Virus record (IMG/VR): IMGVR_UViG_3300017917_002109
Span: 1 to 54,763 of that record
Direction: 5' to 3' (one strand)
Length of the DNA stretch: 54,763 bases
DNA from: a virus
This document shows positions 31,981 through 39,460 of the stretch, piece after piece. A model generated the notes under the pieces. It saw nothing but the letters and a program-made list of their open reading frames with translations, made no database searches and was not told the DNA's origin. Position 1 is the first letter of the stretch. Every line of letters begins with the position of its first letter. The position numbers and the translations under genes were made by a program.

Positions 31981-32864
31981 AATTCCTCGATCAATTCCAT
32001 CATATTTTTCATTTTATGCTTAATGAAGAAATCCAAAAGCATGCTCTTGTTTTTATCAGGTTGCCCTGTGTAATTATTTATAATGGCATCTTTAATGTTT
32101 TGCGGAATGTAACTAAAGTCGACAAGTGTCTTGTTACGAGCGAATCTAGTTTTGAATTCGTCGTCACTTGGCATTGTCGTTTCATCTTTGTACCATTCTG
32201 CAAGTTTCTTAGATGAAATAGGTTTTTGTCGTGTGCCTGTTTGAATGCTATCATCAGCAGACAATACATTAGGTACACCATCGCCCTTATCGCCCTTAAT
32301 TGTATGTTCGAAGATATACTGCTTCGGAGACATATCGGGCTTGACAAACTTCTTTTGAACAGGCGAGAACTGTTTCACATTCTTATATTTCTGCAACTGA
32401 ATAAAATCATGATCGCCAGAAATGATTAGAAATGGCTTCGGGTCACCTTCAAAGATTGATCCATTCTCAAGATCATTTGTCTGAGACCACTCTGCAAGAA
32501 CAGCAATAACGTCATCTGCTTCTGCGCCTTCGACGTTGACAACTTTATAAGGAAACACCGCATTAATTTCCTCACGGATAAGATTCAACGCCTCGAAGAT
32601 TGCCTTCCAATCGAGACCAGACTCGTCGCGGGCTTTCTTGCGGCCAGCCTTGTAGAGCGGAAATACTTGTCGGCGCCAATATGTTTGGTTATCAATCGCA
32701 ATAACCATTGGGCCATATTCCTTGCCAAATTTTTGCTTGTAGCTTCGAATAGAATTCAAGATCATGTGGCGAAGAAGCGGCACCTGAATCTCTACATCTT
32801 TTCGATTACCAATTTCCATCATAAGATTAGAAATAGCTGTTTGGCTATAATCAACAACAATCAT
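31977..32864 (-). CDS. rnh: RNase H (T4 Rnh, FEN/5'-3' exonuclease family, 295 aa)
   Basis: T4 RNase H-like 5' nuclease that removes RNA primers. Acidic metal-site residues are in place: VVDYSQ at the N terminus, VIAIDNQTYWRRQVFPLYKA GRK, EGAEADDVIAVLAEW and ISGDHDFIQLQ, followed by IKGDKGDGVPN of the helix-hairpin-helix. Length matches T4 (305 aa). It acts with gp32, ligase and polymerase at the lagging strand. Confidence 0.95.
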   Translation of the reverse strand: MIVVDYSQTAISNLMMEIGNRKDVEIQVPLLRHMILNSIRSYKQKFGKEYGPMVIAIDNQTYWRRQVFPLYKAGRKKARDESGLDWKAIFEALNLIREEINAVFPYKVVNVEGAEADDVIAVLAEWSQTNDLENGSIFEGDPKPFLIISGDHDFIQLQKYKNVKQFSPVQKKFVKPDMSPKQYIFEHTIKGDKGDGVPNVLSADDSIQTGTRQKPISSKKLAEWYKDETTMPSDDEFKTRFARNKTLVDFSYIPQNIKDAIINNYTGQPDKNKSMLLDFFIKHKMKNMMELIEEF

Positions 32865-32873
32865 AATATATCC

Positions 32874-33773
32874 TTAAAGTGTTTCTGTAGCTGTTCCGGG
32901 TGTACTACCGTCTTGGTTTAATTTGCCTTCTAAAATCTTTTGCTGATATGCAGCATAAGGTGTTAGTGCTTGTTTAACTGATGGAATAAGTGTCGCATTC
33001 AACAATTCATTACTGCATCCAGAAAGAAGATTGAATACCAAGAAGTTAATATAATTTTCAACTGCTCTTTGAATAATTGCCTTGTTCAACTTAGATGTAA
33101 TAACATCGTTGAAATTAGATACACTGGTCTTTAATGAATTTACAGATAGCAACAACTCAGGCAAACCCAAATTACCAGCAATACGATTAATGAGATTTTG
33201 TTTTAGCTGCTCAATAACAGCACCACTCTTTAGACCATCAATCAATACTTGCAGATTAACATCCGGCACATCTGAGGCAGGCTTACATCCATCACCTAAT
33301 AAATCTGCAAGTGTACAACCGCCGAAGCCGTTTGCAGTATTAGGTTCAACGACACCTGTCAGTGTGTCTGTATGAGTTTTGAAATTAACTAGCTCTGTTC
33401 GTAGCCCGCTTAGTTTAGATTGTTCGTCAAGCAAGTTTGCGTTGCTTGGATCGGACAGCAATGCCTCATCAATTTGCGCCAGGCGCTCATCAATTTTGCC
33501 GATCGTCTCTGTTGTTACTGTACCTACCGGATTATAAAAGAATTGTTGTGCCATTCGAGACATTGCATTAATGTCCCCGGTTAGAGAATTCAACTGATTC
33601 GTTACTTGTGTAACTAGCGCAGCGATCTGCTGAAACTCTGTAGGTAGAGCTCCTCGTGTGGTAATCTGACGATACCCCTGAGATAGCTGAGTGTAAACTT
33701 GTTGTAGTGGACTACCGCCAATCTGAGCTAAGATAATTTTAACTAATTGACAGTATGATAATTTTAAAGCCAT
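32874..33773 (-). CDS. Phage protein of unknown function, helical (299 aa)
   Basis: Long helical protein with heptad-like stretches (about residues 45-75 and 90-135) and a short Cys/Gly motif (FGGCTLADLLGDGCKP near residues 150-165). A hydrophobic region near 235-250 (YINFLVFNLLSG) is too polar to be a clear membrane segment. Could be a structural or scaffold protein, but the neighbours are replication genes. Not recognised. Confidence 0.7.
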   Translation of the reverse strand: MALKLSYCQLVKIILAQIGGSPLQQVYTQLSQGYRQITTRGALPTEFQQIAALVTQVTNQLNSLTGDINAMSRMAQQFFYNPVGTVTTETIGKIDERLAQIDEALLSDPSNANLLDEQSKLSGLRTELVNFKTHTDTLTGVVEPNTANGFGGCTLADLLGDGCKPASDVPDVNLQVLIDGLKSGAVIEQLKQNLINRIAGNLGLPELLLSVNSLKTSVSNFNDVITSKLNKAIIQRAVENYINFLVFNLLSGCSNELLNATLIPSVKQALTPYAAYQQKILEGKLNQDGSTPGTATETL

Positions 33774-33781
33774 GTTATTCC

Positions 33782-34873
33782 TTACTTGATTACTCGCAAG
33801 ATAACCATGTCTGCATTCATACGACCACTAACGGGCTGTTCTTTTGAATTAATAGTATCCATGAACTTTCGTAGTTGTACTTTGCCTGCATTGGCCAATG
33901 CCTTAATTTGCTCTGCAGGTTTACGCAGAGTCTTTTGACAACATTGGTCGGGTTCATAATTTTGCAGGCTAGTGTTCTTAACCTGAATACCTGAAGCAGA
34001 GTCTGTACGATACACAATCAATTTACGTTGTTTGGTATTATAGAGCCAGACTTGTTGTGCGCCTACGATTTCGGTAGGAGATACTGAAGTTAGATTCAAT
34101 TCATCAAACTGTTTCAAATACTTAAGATTACGAACTTGAACGCCTGCAGGCTTTGCCTTAACGACACGTGGCTTGCGATTTGCCTTTTTAAACTCTGAGT
34201 ATTTATCACAGTCTTCTACAAAGGTACCTAGAAGTTTAACTAGGTTCTTGATCTTTTTCTTCGGAATATGTTTATACGCTTCTACAAGTTGTGAATCCTT
34301 GCCTTCGTACACTTCAATATATTCGCGAAGTTTCTTTTTAGTCCAGTCTTTAACTGCAGGAACATACGGCTTAGGTGTTTGGCGAGACTGCATATCTTTA
34401 TACAATGAGAAATCTGCATCCTCATAGATAACAGCATCCCAACTACCTTCAAGCTCTCCGATATATTCAGAGATCTTTTCTTTCATTGCATCTTGAATAG
34501 ATGTCTTTGCAACAACTTGTACCTGATTCACAGGAGCAGCAATTTTTACACTGTCGACGGTTGCCAACACTGTACGAATAAAGTTATTAAAATCATTAAG
34601 GTGCTTATCTGAAAGTTTCGCACCATTAAGGATAAGTCGAGCGATCCAACCATAGGTAGGAACAATAGACGTATCTTTTACTTCGTCGAATGTTTTCAAC
34701 TCCGACGGCATTTTCTTTTTGATATATTCTCGAATGTAGCGACGTGCATCACTCTTAAGTTTTTCTGCAGAATACCAATTCAATGCTCGCATAAGGCGAG
34801 GTGCGTAACGCTCGTGCTCGCAATCAACAAGCAACGGATCCGGCTCTGCATTAATACTAGCTACTCGAGACAT
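33782..34873 (-). CDS. Conserved T4-like phage protein of unknown function (363 aa)
   Basis: Basic 363-aa protein. The C-terminal third (QQVWLYNTKQRKLIVYRTDS, then NYEPDQCCQKTLRKPAEQI and GRMNADMVILRVI) is a pattern I recall from T4-like cyanophage proteins with no assigned function. The N-terminal half is helical and Lys-rich (EKLKSDARRYIREYIKKKM). Possibly nucleic-acid binding. Confidence 0.78.
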   Translation of the reverse strand: MSRVASINAEPDPLLVDCEHERYAPRLMRALNWYSAEKLKSDARRYIREYIKKKMPSELKTFDEVKDTSIVPTYGWIARLILNGAKLSDKHLNDFNNFIRTVLATVDSVKIAAPVNQVQVVAKTSIQDAMKEKISEYIGELEGSWDAVIYEDADFSLYKDMQSRQTPKPYVPAVKDWTKKKLREYIEVYEGKDSQLVEAYKHIPKKKIKNLVKLLGTFVEDCDKYSEFKKANRKPRVVKAKPAGVQVRNLKYLKQFDELNLTSVSPTEIVGAQQVWLYNTKQRKLIVYRTDSASGIQVKNTSLQNYEPDQCCQKTLRKPAEQIKALANAGKVQLRKFMDTINSKEQPVSGRMNADMVILRVIK

Positions 34874-34885
34874 TTTAACCTTTCG

Positions 34886-35119
34886 TTATTCAAAAACAGA
34901 AATAGAATCATAACGAACAGATCGCCACGCATTCTTTTCTAAATCCCAAACACTAATCACGTCTGGATTAGGTTTGCGAACAGATACTTCTGGTGCTGGA
35001 GGCAATGCACTTTCCTGCAAGGTGCATTTCATATATCTAATAGTACCATCTTTTTTCGTGAACGTCAAATTTACTTCACCGTCACGAAGTTTGGATTTCA
35101 ACAAATCAACATCAATCAT
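34886..35119 (-). CDS. SH3-fold DUF2693-like protein (77 aa)
   Basis: LLKSKLRDGEVNLTFTKKDG TIRYMKCTL and the C terminus NPDVISVWDLEKNAWRSVRY DSI match the small DUF2693 / SH3 beta-barrel proteins common in T4-like phages. Function unknown. First gene after a perfect promoter. Confidence 0.85.
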   Translation of the reverse strand: MIDVDLLKSKLRDGEVNLTFTKKDGTIRYMKCTLQESALPPAPEVSVRKPNPDVISVWDLEKNAWRSVRYDSISVFE

Positions 35120-35140
35120 ATCTATGTCCTTTAAAATTTA

Positions 35141-35169
35141 ATTATAACACCAAAAAGAAACCCTGTCAA
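35141..35169 (-). promoter_or_regulatory. Consensus sigma-70 promoter TTGACA-17-TATAAT inside a terminator
   Basis: -35 TTGACA (35169-35164) overlaps the loop and 3' arm of the hairpin at 35159-35179; 17-nt spacer; -10 TATAAT (35146-35141) preceded by TGT. Drives the DUF2693-like gene and following genes. Confidence 0.92.
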
Positions 35170-35180
35170 GCGCAGGGTTA
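35150..35180 (-). terminator. Intrinsic terminator overlapping the next promoter
   Basis: AACCCTG-CGCTTGA-CAGGGTT followed by TCTTTTT on the minus strand. It stops transcription of the NUDIX/35192 unit while its loop and 3' arm provide the -35 of the next promoter. Confidence 0.85.
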
Positions 35181-35191
35181 ATAAAAAGGTT

Positions 35192-35464
35192 TTAATTTTT
35201 AGGAACTTTATACGTTTCAATTGGTGCGATTTCTTCGTCGATACTCTTTTCCAAGTATTTTCCGAATTCCCGCTCCATATAATATCGAGCCATTTTATTA
35301 GTGCACTGTTCCATTAAACTTGTGGTTTCATCTTCAAGCCAAAAACGAACAGGAGATTTACCCCAAGTTTTAGTTTTAAGAACAGAATGAAAAATTTTTC
35401 GATGTTCTTTAATTGTAGGATTGAATGTAACCCATGGACGAGAATATTGTTCAACTTTACTCAT
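35192..35464 (-). CDS. Conserved phage protein of unknown function (90 aa)
   Basis: SKVEQYSRPWVTFNPTIKEH RKIF, followed by TWGKSPVRFWLED, is a pattern I recall from T4-like phages. Soluble, helical. The ATG at 35464 is used because it overlaps the NUDIX stop by only 8 bases; an upstream start at 35530 would overlap by 74. Confidence 0.75.
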   Translation of the reverse strand: MSKVEQYSRPWVTFNPTIKEHRKIFHSVLKTKTWGKSPVRFWLEDETTSLMEQCTNKMARYYMEREFGKYLEKSIDEEIAPIETYKVPKN

Positions 35465-35894
35465 AATATGTTCTAAATCCTTTAATGTTAAAACGATCAG
35501 GCAATTCTGTAAATAAACCCCAGTCACCACTAGTGTGATCTAATTCAATATTGTTAATATCGTGAATATCGCCAATATAAACAATACTAATCGTAGAATA
35601 TGTTGTATTATTAGAAAAAGAATTTTCCGTATAAGTATCCTCATAAAATCCGACTGGTTTTAATTTGTCAGTATAATCAATACCAATCTCTTGTTTTATT
35701 TTTCTGATAGCAGCTTCCTCAGCAGTTTCACCTTTATAGATTCTACCACCGATAGGCCAGAAAACTCCCTTGCAAGGTTCTTCCAATCTTTTAATTAAAA
35801 GAAATCGACCTTTGTGTTTTAAAACAACATCAACACAAACATTGATAACGTTATTAATTACTGCTTTGTATAACTCGGGTTCAATGTAACTCAT
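35457..35894 (-). CDS. NUDIX hydrolase, GDP-mannose hydrolase-like (145 aa)
   Basis: Nudix region: GGRIYKGETAEEAAIRKIKQ EIGI. The canonical box G-x5-E-x7-R-E-U-x-E-E-x-G-U is kept except that R-E and E-E appear as R-K and Q-E. That kind of deviation, with the preceding FLLIKRLEEPCKGVFWPIGG, resembles GDP-mannose mannosyl hydrolases (VPGGRVQKDET). The substrate is therefore more likely a sugar nucleotide than a mutagenic dNTP. ATGA overlap with the upstream phosphoesterase. Confidence 0.88.
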   Translation of the reverse strand: MSYIEPELYKAVINNVINVCVDVVLKHKGRFLLIKRLEEPCKGVFWPIGGRIYKGETAEEAAIRKIKQEIGIDYTDKLKPVGFYEDTYTENSFSNNTTYSTISIVYIGDIHDINNIELDHTSGDWGLFTELPDRFNIKGFRTYYE

Positions 35895-36745
35895 ACCTCA
35901 ACCAACATATCCATGTTAAAACCAGTATCATCTTCATAACCATCATACCCACGTGGGTTACAAACAATGCGAGTAGAACCAATCATATAGTCAAACGCAT
36001 TATGTGTATGACCGTGAGTCCATAGTTTAATTTGTGGATTGTCAAGAATAAATTCAGACAGATCAGAACTGTAACCACCATTCATAAGATGATCTTCAGC
36101 ATATCTAGGTTTTGTAGAAAGCTTAGACGGTGCATGGTGCCCGCATACAACAAATTTACTATCGAACTTACCTTCAACTACCTGCTTGATATAAGACAAC
36201 GTATGCTTATGTTCTTCAACTGCATCTTGCGGGTTGAATTTAGATGTACGGGTGTGGAAGTTTCCGTCTGCATCTCTAAAATGAGTTTGTCTATTACTGT
36301 TCCCAACAACTCTAAAATCATTCATCATACTTTGAATATGATAAAGTGTTAAAGAATCTTCCTTGTTCATATCAGTCCACAGCGTGCCGCCGATAAAGGT
36401 CACATCATCAATCACTTTAGTATCTTTATCTAAGAAATAGATATTACTAAATTCAGACAAGGCACCTTTTAGAATATTTGCTGAATGCGCAAAGTCACCG
36501 TGATAATGTTCATGGTTGCCCATGACATAGATTACATGCGAAAACTGAGAACTACAACGGCTGAAAAAATCTATGATGCGATTGCTGCGAGAACCCTCCA
36601 GAAACTCATGGGGATCGGGGCGACCAATATCAGCAGCTACGCAGATATCTCCGGACAGAACTAGAACATCTGCGCCGTTATTTTTAATATCAATATCTGC
36701 GAATTCAAGATGCAGATCGGAAACAATTTTAATCTTCAATGTCAT
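35891..36745 (-). CDS. Metallophosphoesterase (calcineurin-like, 284 aa)
   Basis: Calcineurin-like phosphoesterase with all metal motifs: SDLHLEF (DxH), VLSGDICVAADI (GD), YVMGNHEHYHGDF (GNHE), VVCGHHAPS (GH) and THGHTHNAFDY (GHxH). Substrate unknown; phage members may act on cyclic or terminal phosphates of nucleic acids. The start at 36745 (MTLKIKIVSD) places the first beta strand correctly and overlaps the upstream gene by 17 bases. Confidence 0.9.
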   Translation of the reverse strand: MTLKIKIVSDLHLEFADIDIKNNGADVLVLSGDICVAADIGRPDPHEFLEGSRSNRIIDFFSRCSSQFSHVIYVMGNHEHYHGDFAHSANILKGALSEFSNIYFLDKDTKVIDDVTFIGGTLWTDMNKEDSLTLYHIQSMMNDFRVVGNSNRQTHFRDADGNFHTRTSKFNPQDAVEEHKHTLSYIKQVVEGKFDSKFVVCGHHAPSKLSTKPRYAEDHLMNGGYSSDLSEFILDNPQIKLWTHGHTHNAFDYMIGSTRIVCNPRGYDGYEDDTGFNMDMLVEV

Positions 36746-37199
36746 TATCAAAGTCTTTAAGTTTTTCAATAACAATTCTATCTGCGGCATCTTCGCCGAA
36801 GGACATATTGTTATGGTAAACTTTCACCAAGCCTTTTCTCGCAAGGCTTTCCATAGTAATCATAACCATGAATTTATTTACTGTTTGTTGTAGTTCAGTA
36901 TCGTTAGCAGACGTAATACCCTCTGCCCTGGACAACATTTCGGCGATTAGAACAAGATCAGCTAAGCGAGGATCCTCAACTGTATCTTCTTCTTCAATAT
37001 CAAAGTTTGCTTCTACGATCTCACTAAATGTTGCGAGATCAGAATCGGAAAGATTCTTAAGAAAGATGCCAACAGTTAGATACGGATTTTGCATCAAGTC
37101 TGCGGCAAGCAAACGTGTTACCGGCAAGCATTCTTTGCATGCGAGAACACTATCATAATTAATTTCAAATTCACCGATTTGATCTTCGTCGTCAGTCAT
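36729..37199 (-). CDS. Acidic phage protein of unknown function (156 aa)
   Basis: Strongly acidic, helical 156-aa protein (DDEDQIGEFEINYD at the N terminus, FDIEEEDTVEDP in the middle). No family recognised; it shows no membrane segment. Start overlaps the stop of the upstream 57-aa gene (ATGA), same operon as the phosphoesterase. Confidence 0.7.
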   Translation of the reverse strand: MTDDEDQIGEFEINYDSVLACKECLPVTRLLAADLMQNPYLTVGIFLKNLSDSDLATFSEIVEANFDIEEEDTVEDPRLADLVLIAEMLSRAEGITSANDTELQQTVNKFMVMITMESLARKGLVKVYHNNMSFGEDAADRIVIEKLKDFDNDIED

Positions 37200-37369
37200 T
37201 CCAGGCTTTCATGTTGTTTAACATAATTCTTAATCTTTTCTAGGAGAGTAAGATATTTGTGTGGATATACTAGACCGTATGTAAACATACTACCGTCCCA
37301 CTTTTTGTCCTCTTCCAGAAGACAGATAACTTGTTCTAGTAGCTCTACAGCAGTTTCGTTTTTATCCAT
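37196..37369 (-). CDS. Small phage protein (57 aa)
   Basis: MDKNETAVELLEQVICLLEE, then DKKWDGSMFTYGLVYPHKY: helical, acidic. The gene is preceded by a promoter whose -10 ends 6 bases before the ATG, so its mRNA would be leaderless. ATGA overlap to the next gene supports it as real. Function unknown. Confidence 0.7.
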   Translation of the reverse strand: MDKNETAVELLEQVICLLEEDKKWDGSMFTYGLVYPHKYLTLLEKIKNYVKQHESLE

Positions 37370-37375
37370 ATTTTT

Positions 37376-37404
37376 ATTATATTATCTTTTGTTGGGAAAG
37401 TCAA
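37376..37404 (-). promoter_or_regulatory. Sigma-70 promoter TTGACT-17-TATAAT
   Basis: -35 TTGACT (37404-37399), 17-nt spacer, -10 TATAAT (37381-37376), with only 6 bases from the -10 to the ATG of the 57-aa gene. It heads the operon that includes the phosphoesterase and NUDIX genes. Confidence 0.85.
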
Positions 37405-37407
37405 GCA

Positions 37408-37656
37408 TTATTCTTGATAGAATTTATCTTGATAAAGGCGCTGTTCTTGAGGGGTCAAATCTCCAAAAATTTTTCTTGGATTTGCACACATAACACATTT
37501 AGGATTGCCGCAATCAAGGGCATGATGTTTAGCATATCTATGTGGTTCCTTTTCCTCTATCCCGTATGTTTTGGCAATTTTACGTTGTTTTTCAATTTTA
37601 ACCTCTTTCTTATGAATTCGGTTAGCATGTTTTGCTTTTTGATCAGGATTGGACAT
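37408..37656 (-). CDS. Small phage protein with CGNPKCVMCANPRK motif (82 aa)
   Basis: Basic N-terminal half (KAKHANRIHKKEVKIEKQRK) and a short Cys motif near residues 49-58 (C-x4-C-x2-C: DCGNPKCVMCANPRK), a pattern I recall from small phage proteins, possibly a zinc knuckle with His in AKHHALDC. Function unknown. Confidence 0.8.
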   Translation of the reverse strand: MSNPDQKAKHANRIHKKEVKIEKQRKIAKTYGIEEKEPHRYAKHHALDCGNPKCVMCANPRKIFGDLTPQEQRLYQDKFYQE

Positions 37657-37679
37657 AGTTTGCTCCTTGGGTTTAGTAT

Positions 37680-37886
37680 TTATTTGTTTGAAGCCTCAAA
37701 TTGTTGTATTGCTTGTCGAGCACGTTCTTCAAGTGTAGCTACAGTCATTAAGGCATTCTGCGCCCACAACTTGTATTCTGTGTGTGTACCTTCTGTTTTG
37801 GCAATTTTAGCCAAAGCCGACATAGAGATCTTAACCATTTCCTCGGTATACTCCATCATTGTTTGATCTAGTTCTTCTTCGGTCAT
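37680..37886 (-). CDS. Small acidic helical protein (68 aa)
   Basis: MTEEELDQTMMEYTEEMVKI and on: entirely helical, acidic, no cysteines or membrane segments. Start overlaps the preceding gene's stop (ATGA). Unknown. Confidence 0.7.
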   Translation of the reverse strand: MTEEELDQTMMEYTEEMVKISMSALAKIAKTEGTHTEYKLWAQNALMTVATLEERARQAIQQFEASNK

Positions 37887-38032
37887 TTATTTACCTTTAA
37901 TAATTCCTCAATACGACGCTTCCATTCAATCGCATCTTCTTCGTAATCAAAATGGGGGCTCAATACAATATTTTCATCATAGTCTTCAACCCAGAAATAT
38001 ACTTGATCTACATCGTCACAAATTAATCGCAT
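37883..38032 (-). CDS. Small acidic protein (49 aa)
   Basis: MRLICDDVDQVYFWVEDYDE, ending DAIEWKRRIEELLKVNK. Two beta strands and a C-terminal helix are likely. Overlaps its downstream neighbour by ATGA, which supports translation. Too short to assign. Confidence 0.65.
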   Translation of the reverse strand: MRLICDDVDQVYFWVEDYDENIVLSPHFDYEEDAIEWKRRIEELLKVNK

Positions 38033-38041
38033 ACTTTATCC

Positions 38042-38146
38042 TTATGACAACCATACTTTCAATGCCTTGACCAACAAGTCAAAGACATCCGGGTCTCCTG
38101 TAAAGAGAACCATGAATACCAATAATGTAGTAGCCCATTTGTACAT
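38042..38146 (-). CDS. Membrane microprotein (34 aa)
   Basis: MYKWATTLLVFMVLFTGDPD followed by VFDLLVKALKVWLS: one hydrophobic segment. Part of a string of tiny membrane proteins expressed in one direction. Function unknown. Confidence 0.55.
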   Translation of the reverse strand: MYKWATTLLVFMVLFTGDPDVFDLLVKALKVWLS

Positions 38147-38149
38147 AGT

Positions 38150-38314
38150 TTAAACAAGTTCCTCGACAATGCCAAGAATTTCAGCAACAATGATAAACAC
38201 GCCTGCTAAGATTATGCTCTGAGGCCAGATCATAGAAATACCTGCAGCAATTCTTGTTGCACTTTTTACAAGACTAACATAAAAATGCCCAGCTCCTGGA
38301 TCTTTTAAATTCAT
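38150..38314 (-). CDS. Membrane microprotein (54 aa)
   Basis: After MNLKDPGAGHFYVSLVKSAT comes a hydrophobic stretch (IAAGISMIWPQSIILAGVFI IVAEILGIV) that could cross the membrane once or twice. It overlaps the upstream gene's stop by 4 bases. Similar tiny proteins occur in T4-like phages. Unknown role. Confidence 0.65.
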   Translation of the reverse strand: MNLKDPGAGHFYVSLVKSATRIAAGISMIWPQSIILAGVFIIVAEILGIVEELV

Positions 38315-38487
38315 AGAAGCACACCTCGATGTACACAGCTATAACCATCGGTGCTCTTCATTAAGACACCGCCTTTAGATTCACAAATTTGTTGGGTGAT
38401 ACTTTGCTTTTGCATGGTGTATGCCATGATACCAAGGCAGACTGCAACAAACAAAATCATCAAAGAATAAAATACGCGATCAGACAT
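38311..38487 (-). CDS. Single-pass membrane protein (58 aa)
   Basis: From the ATG at 38487 (AAGGAA 8 bases upstream) the protein is MSDRVFYSLMILFVAVCLGI MAYTMQ with one membrane segment and a short outside domain holding two cysteines (QQICESKGG, YSCVHRGV), probably disulphide-linked in the periplasm. Unknown role. Confidence 0.7.
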   Translation of the reverse strand: MSDRVFYSLMILFVAVCLGIMAYTMQKQSITQQICESKGGVLMKSTDGYSCVHRGVLL

Positions 38488-38731
38488 TTTCTGTTTCCTT
38501 ACTTTGTGAATTAAACCCTCGTACATCTGTTAGTTTGATTAACTCAAAACGATTTTGAGTTTTAACCAACGTCAGCCCTGCACGGGTAATGGCTAGCAGA
38601 ATATCTTTCTGCTCCTTGTCAAAGCTATTATAAACGAATTCCAAAAGATTTTCTACATCTTCTACATTCACCCATTTGCCACTTGTATCGGTTTTGATAG
38701 ACTTCATGGCCTCGTTTGTTTTTGTATTCAT
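38480..38731 (-). CDS. Small phage protein (83 aa)
   Basis: Soluble, helical protein (VEDVENLLEFVYNSFDKEQK DILLAITRAG). Not recognised. Closely packed with membrane microprotein genes on both sides. Confidence 0.65.
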   Translation of the reverse strand: MNTKTNEAMKSIKTDTSGKWVNVEDVENLLEFVYNSFDKEQKDILLAITRAGLTLVKTQNRFELIKLTDVRGFNSQSKETENV

Positions 38732-38732
38732 A

Positions 38733-38837
38733 TTAACTAAAAATTAGAAAAATTGTAATGAGCAGAGCAATAAATGCAGTCACGAGCCAGGGCATAACTT
38801 CGTGATCTGCAGGTTGGGGTTTATCTTCGTAATTCAT
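38733..38837 (-). CDS. Membrane microprotein (34 aa)
   Basis: MNYEDKPQPADHEVMPWLVT, then AFIALLITIFLIFS: short cytosolic start and one membrane segment at the very C terminus (tail-anchored type). ATGA overlap with the upstream 39-aa gene. Confidence 0.6.
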   Translation of the reverse strand: MNYEDKPQPADHEVMPWLVTAFIALLITIFLIFS

Positions 38838-38953
38838 TCTTTACTCTTTAATTCAGCAGAACTAATCTGATTACAACGGGTACAGACATACCAGTAGGTA
38901 TTAGATGTATGTTCTTTGGTTAAATCAGGAATCCAGTTATGTTTACAATTCAT
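38834..38953 (-). CDS. Tiny zinc-ribbon-like protein (39 aa)
   Basis: MNCKHNWIPDLTKEHTSNTY WYVCTRCNQISS: C-x-H and C-x2-C could form one zinc knuckle. Similar short proteins are common in T4-like phages. Overlaps the neighbours on both sides by a few bases. Confidence 0.6.
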   Translation of the reverse strand: MNCKHNWIPDLTKEHTSNTYWYVCTRCNQISSAELKSKE

Positions 38954-39239
38954 TTGTTTTATCCTTGTTTTTAATATATTCTTCTATTGCAGTTTTCTTT
39001 GAACCAAAAATTTCTGCACCACAACACGCACATGACCAAATATCAAGATATTGCAGACGTTCCTTCGTTTGGTCTTCTACAAACGCTATCCAGCCATAAT
39101 GAATGTTATTTACAATGTATGCGGTTTGATTCCAAATCCATCCAACCTTGGTCCAGCCTTCATCTCCATCTTTGCGATAAAGAGGTATAGGCAAATTCCA
39201 CCAGCGTAGACGCTTAACTTTCCATGATGGATTGGTCAT
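38943..39239 (-). CDS. Phage protein of unknown function, Trp-rich (98 aa)
   Basis: MTNPSWKVKRLRWWNLPIPL YRKDGDEGWTKVGWIWNQTA with further Trp residues and a CACC motif near residue 72. Starting at 39239 gives an ATGA overlap with the upstream gene; a longer start at 39299 would read into it. Not recognised. Confidence 0.65.
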   Translation of the reverse strand: MTNPSWKVKRLRWWNLPIPLYRKDGDEGWTKVGWIWNQTAYIVNNIHYGWIAFVEDQTKERLQYLDIWSCACCGAEIFGSKKTAIEEYIKNKDKTNEL

Positions 39240-39460
39240 GCCTGCCCCCTTGCGCGGATGGCGGCGGCGATTTGAAAATCTGCCCATTCGTCGCGCCAAT
39301 GATCTTCAAAAAACCTTGCAAGTTCCTCACGCTCGGCAGCAGCGACAAGGGCGGCAAAGCGTTCAATCTCCTCGGTGAAACACACCCAATCGTGACTGTC
39401 CTTGAACAGTTCTTCAAACCCAGCCTCCCGCGCCCAGCGAATCACATCGTCACGGTTCAT
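39236..39460 (-). CDS. Burkholderiales-phage-type small protein (74 aa)
   Basis: MNRDDVIRWAREAGF, LERFAALVAAAERE-like (here IERFAALVAAAEREELARFF) and the end AAIRARGQA form a pattern very common in phages of Burkholderiales. Base composition is clearly more GC-rich than the surroundings, suggesting recent transfer. Function unknown. Start 39460 preferred because the family begins MNRxD. Confidence 0.8.
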   Translation of the reverse strand: MNRDDVIRWAREAGFEELFKDSHDWVCFTEEIERFAALVAAAEREELARFFEDHWRDEWADFQIAAAIRARGQA

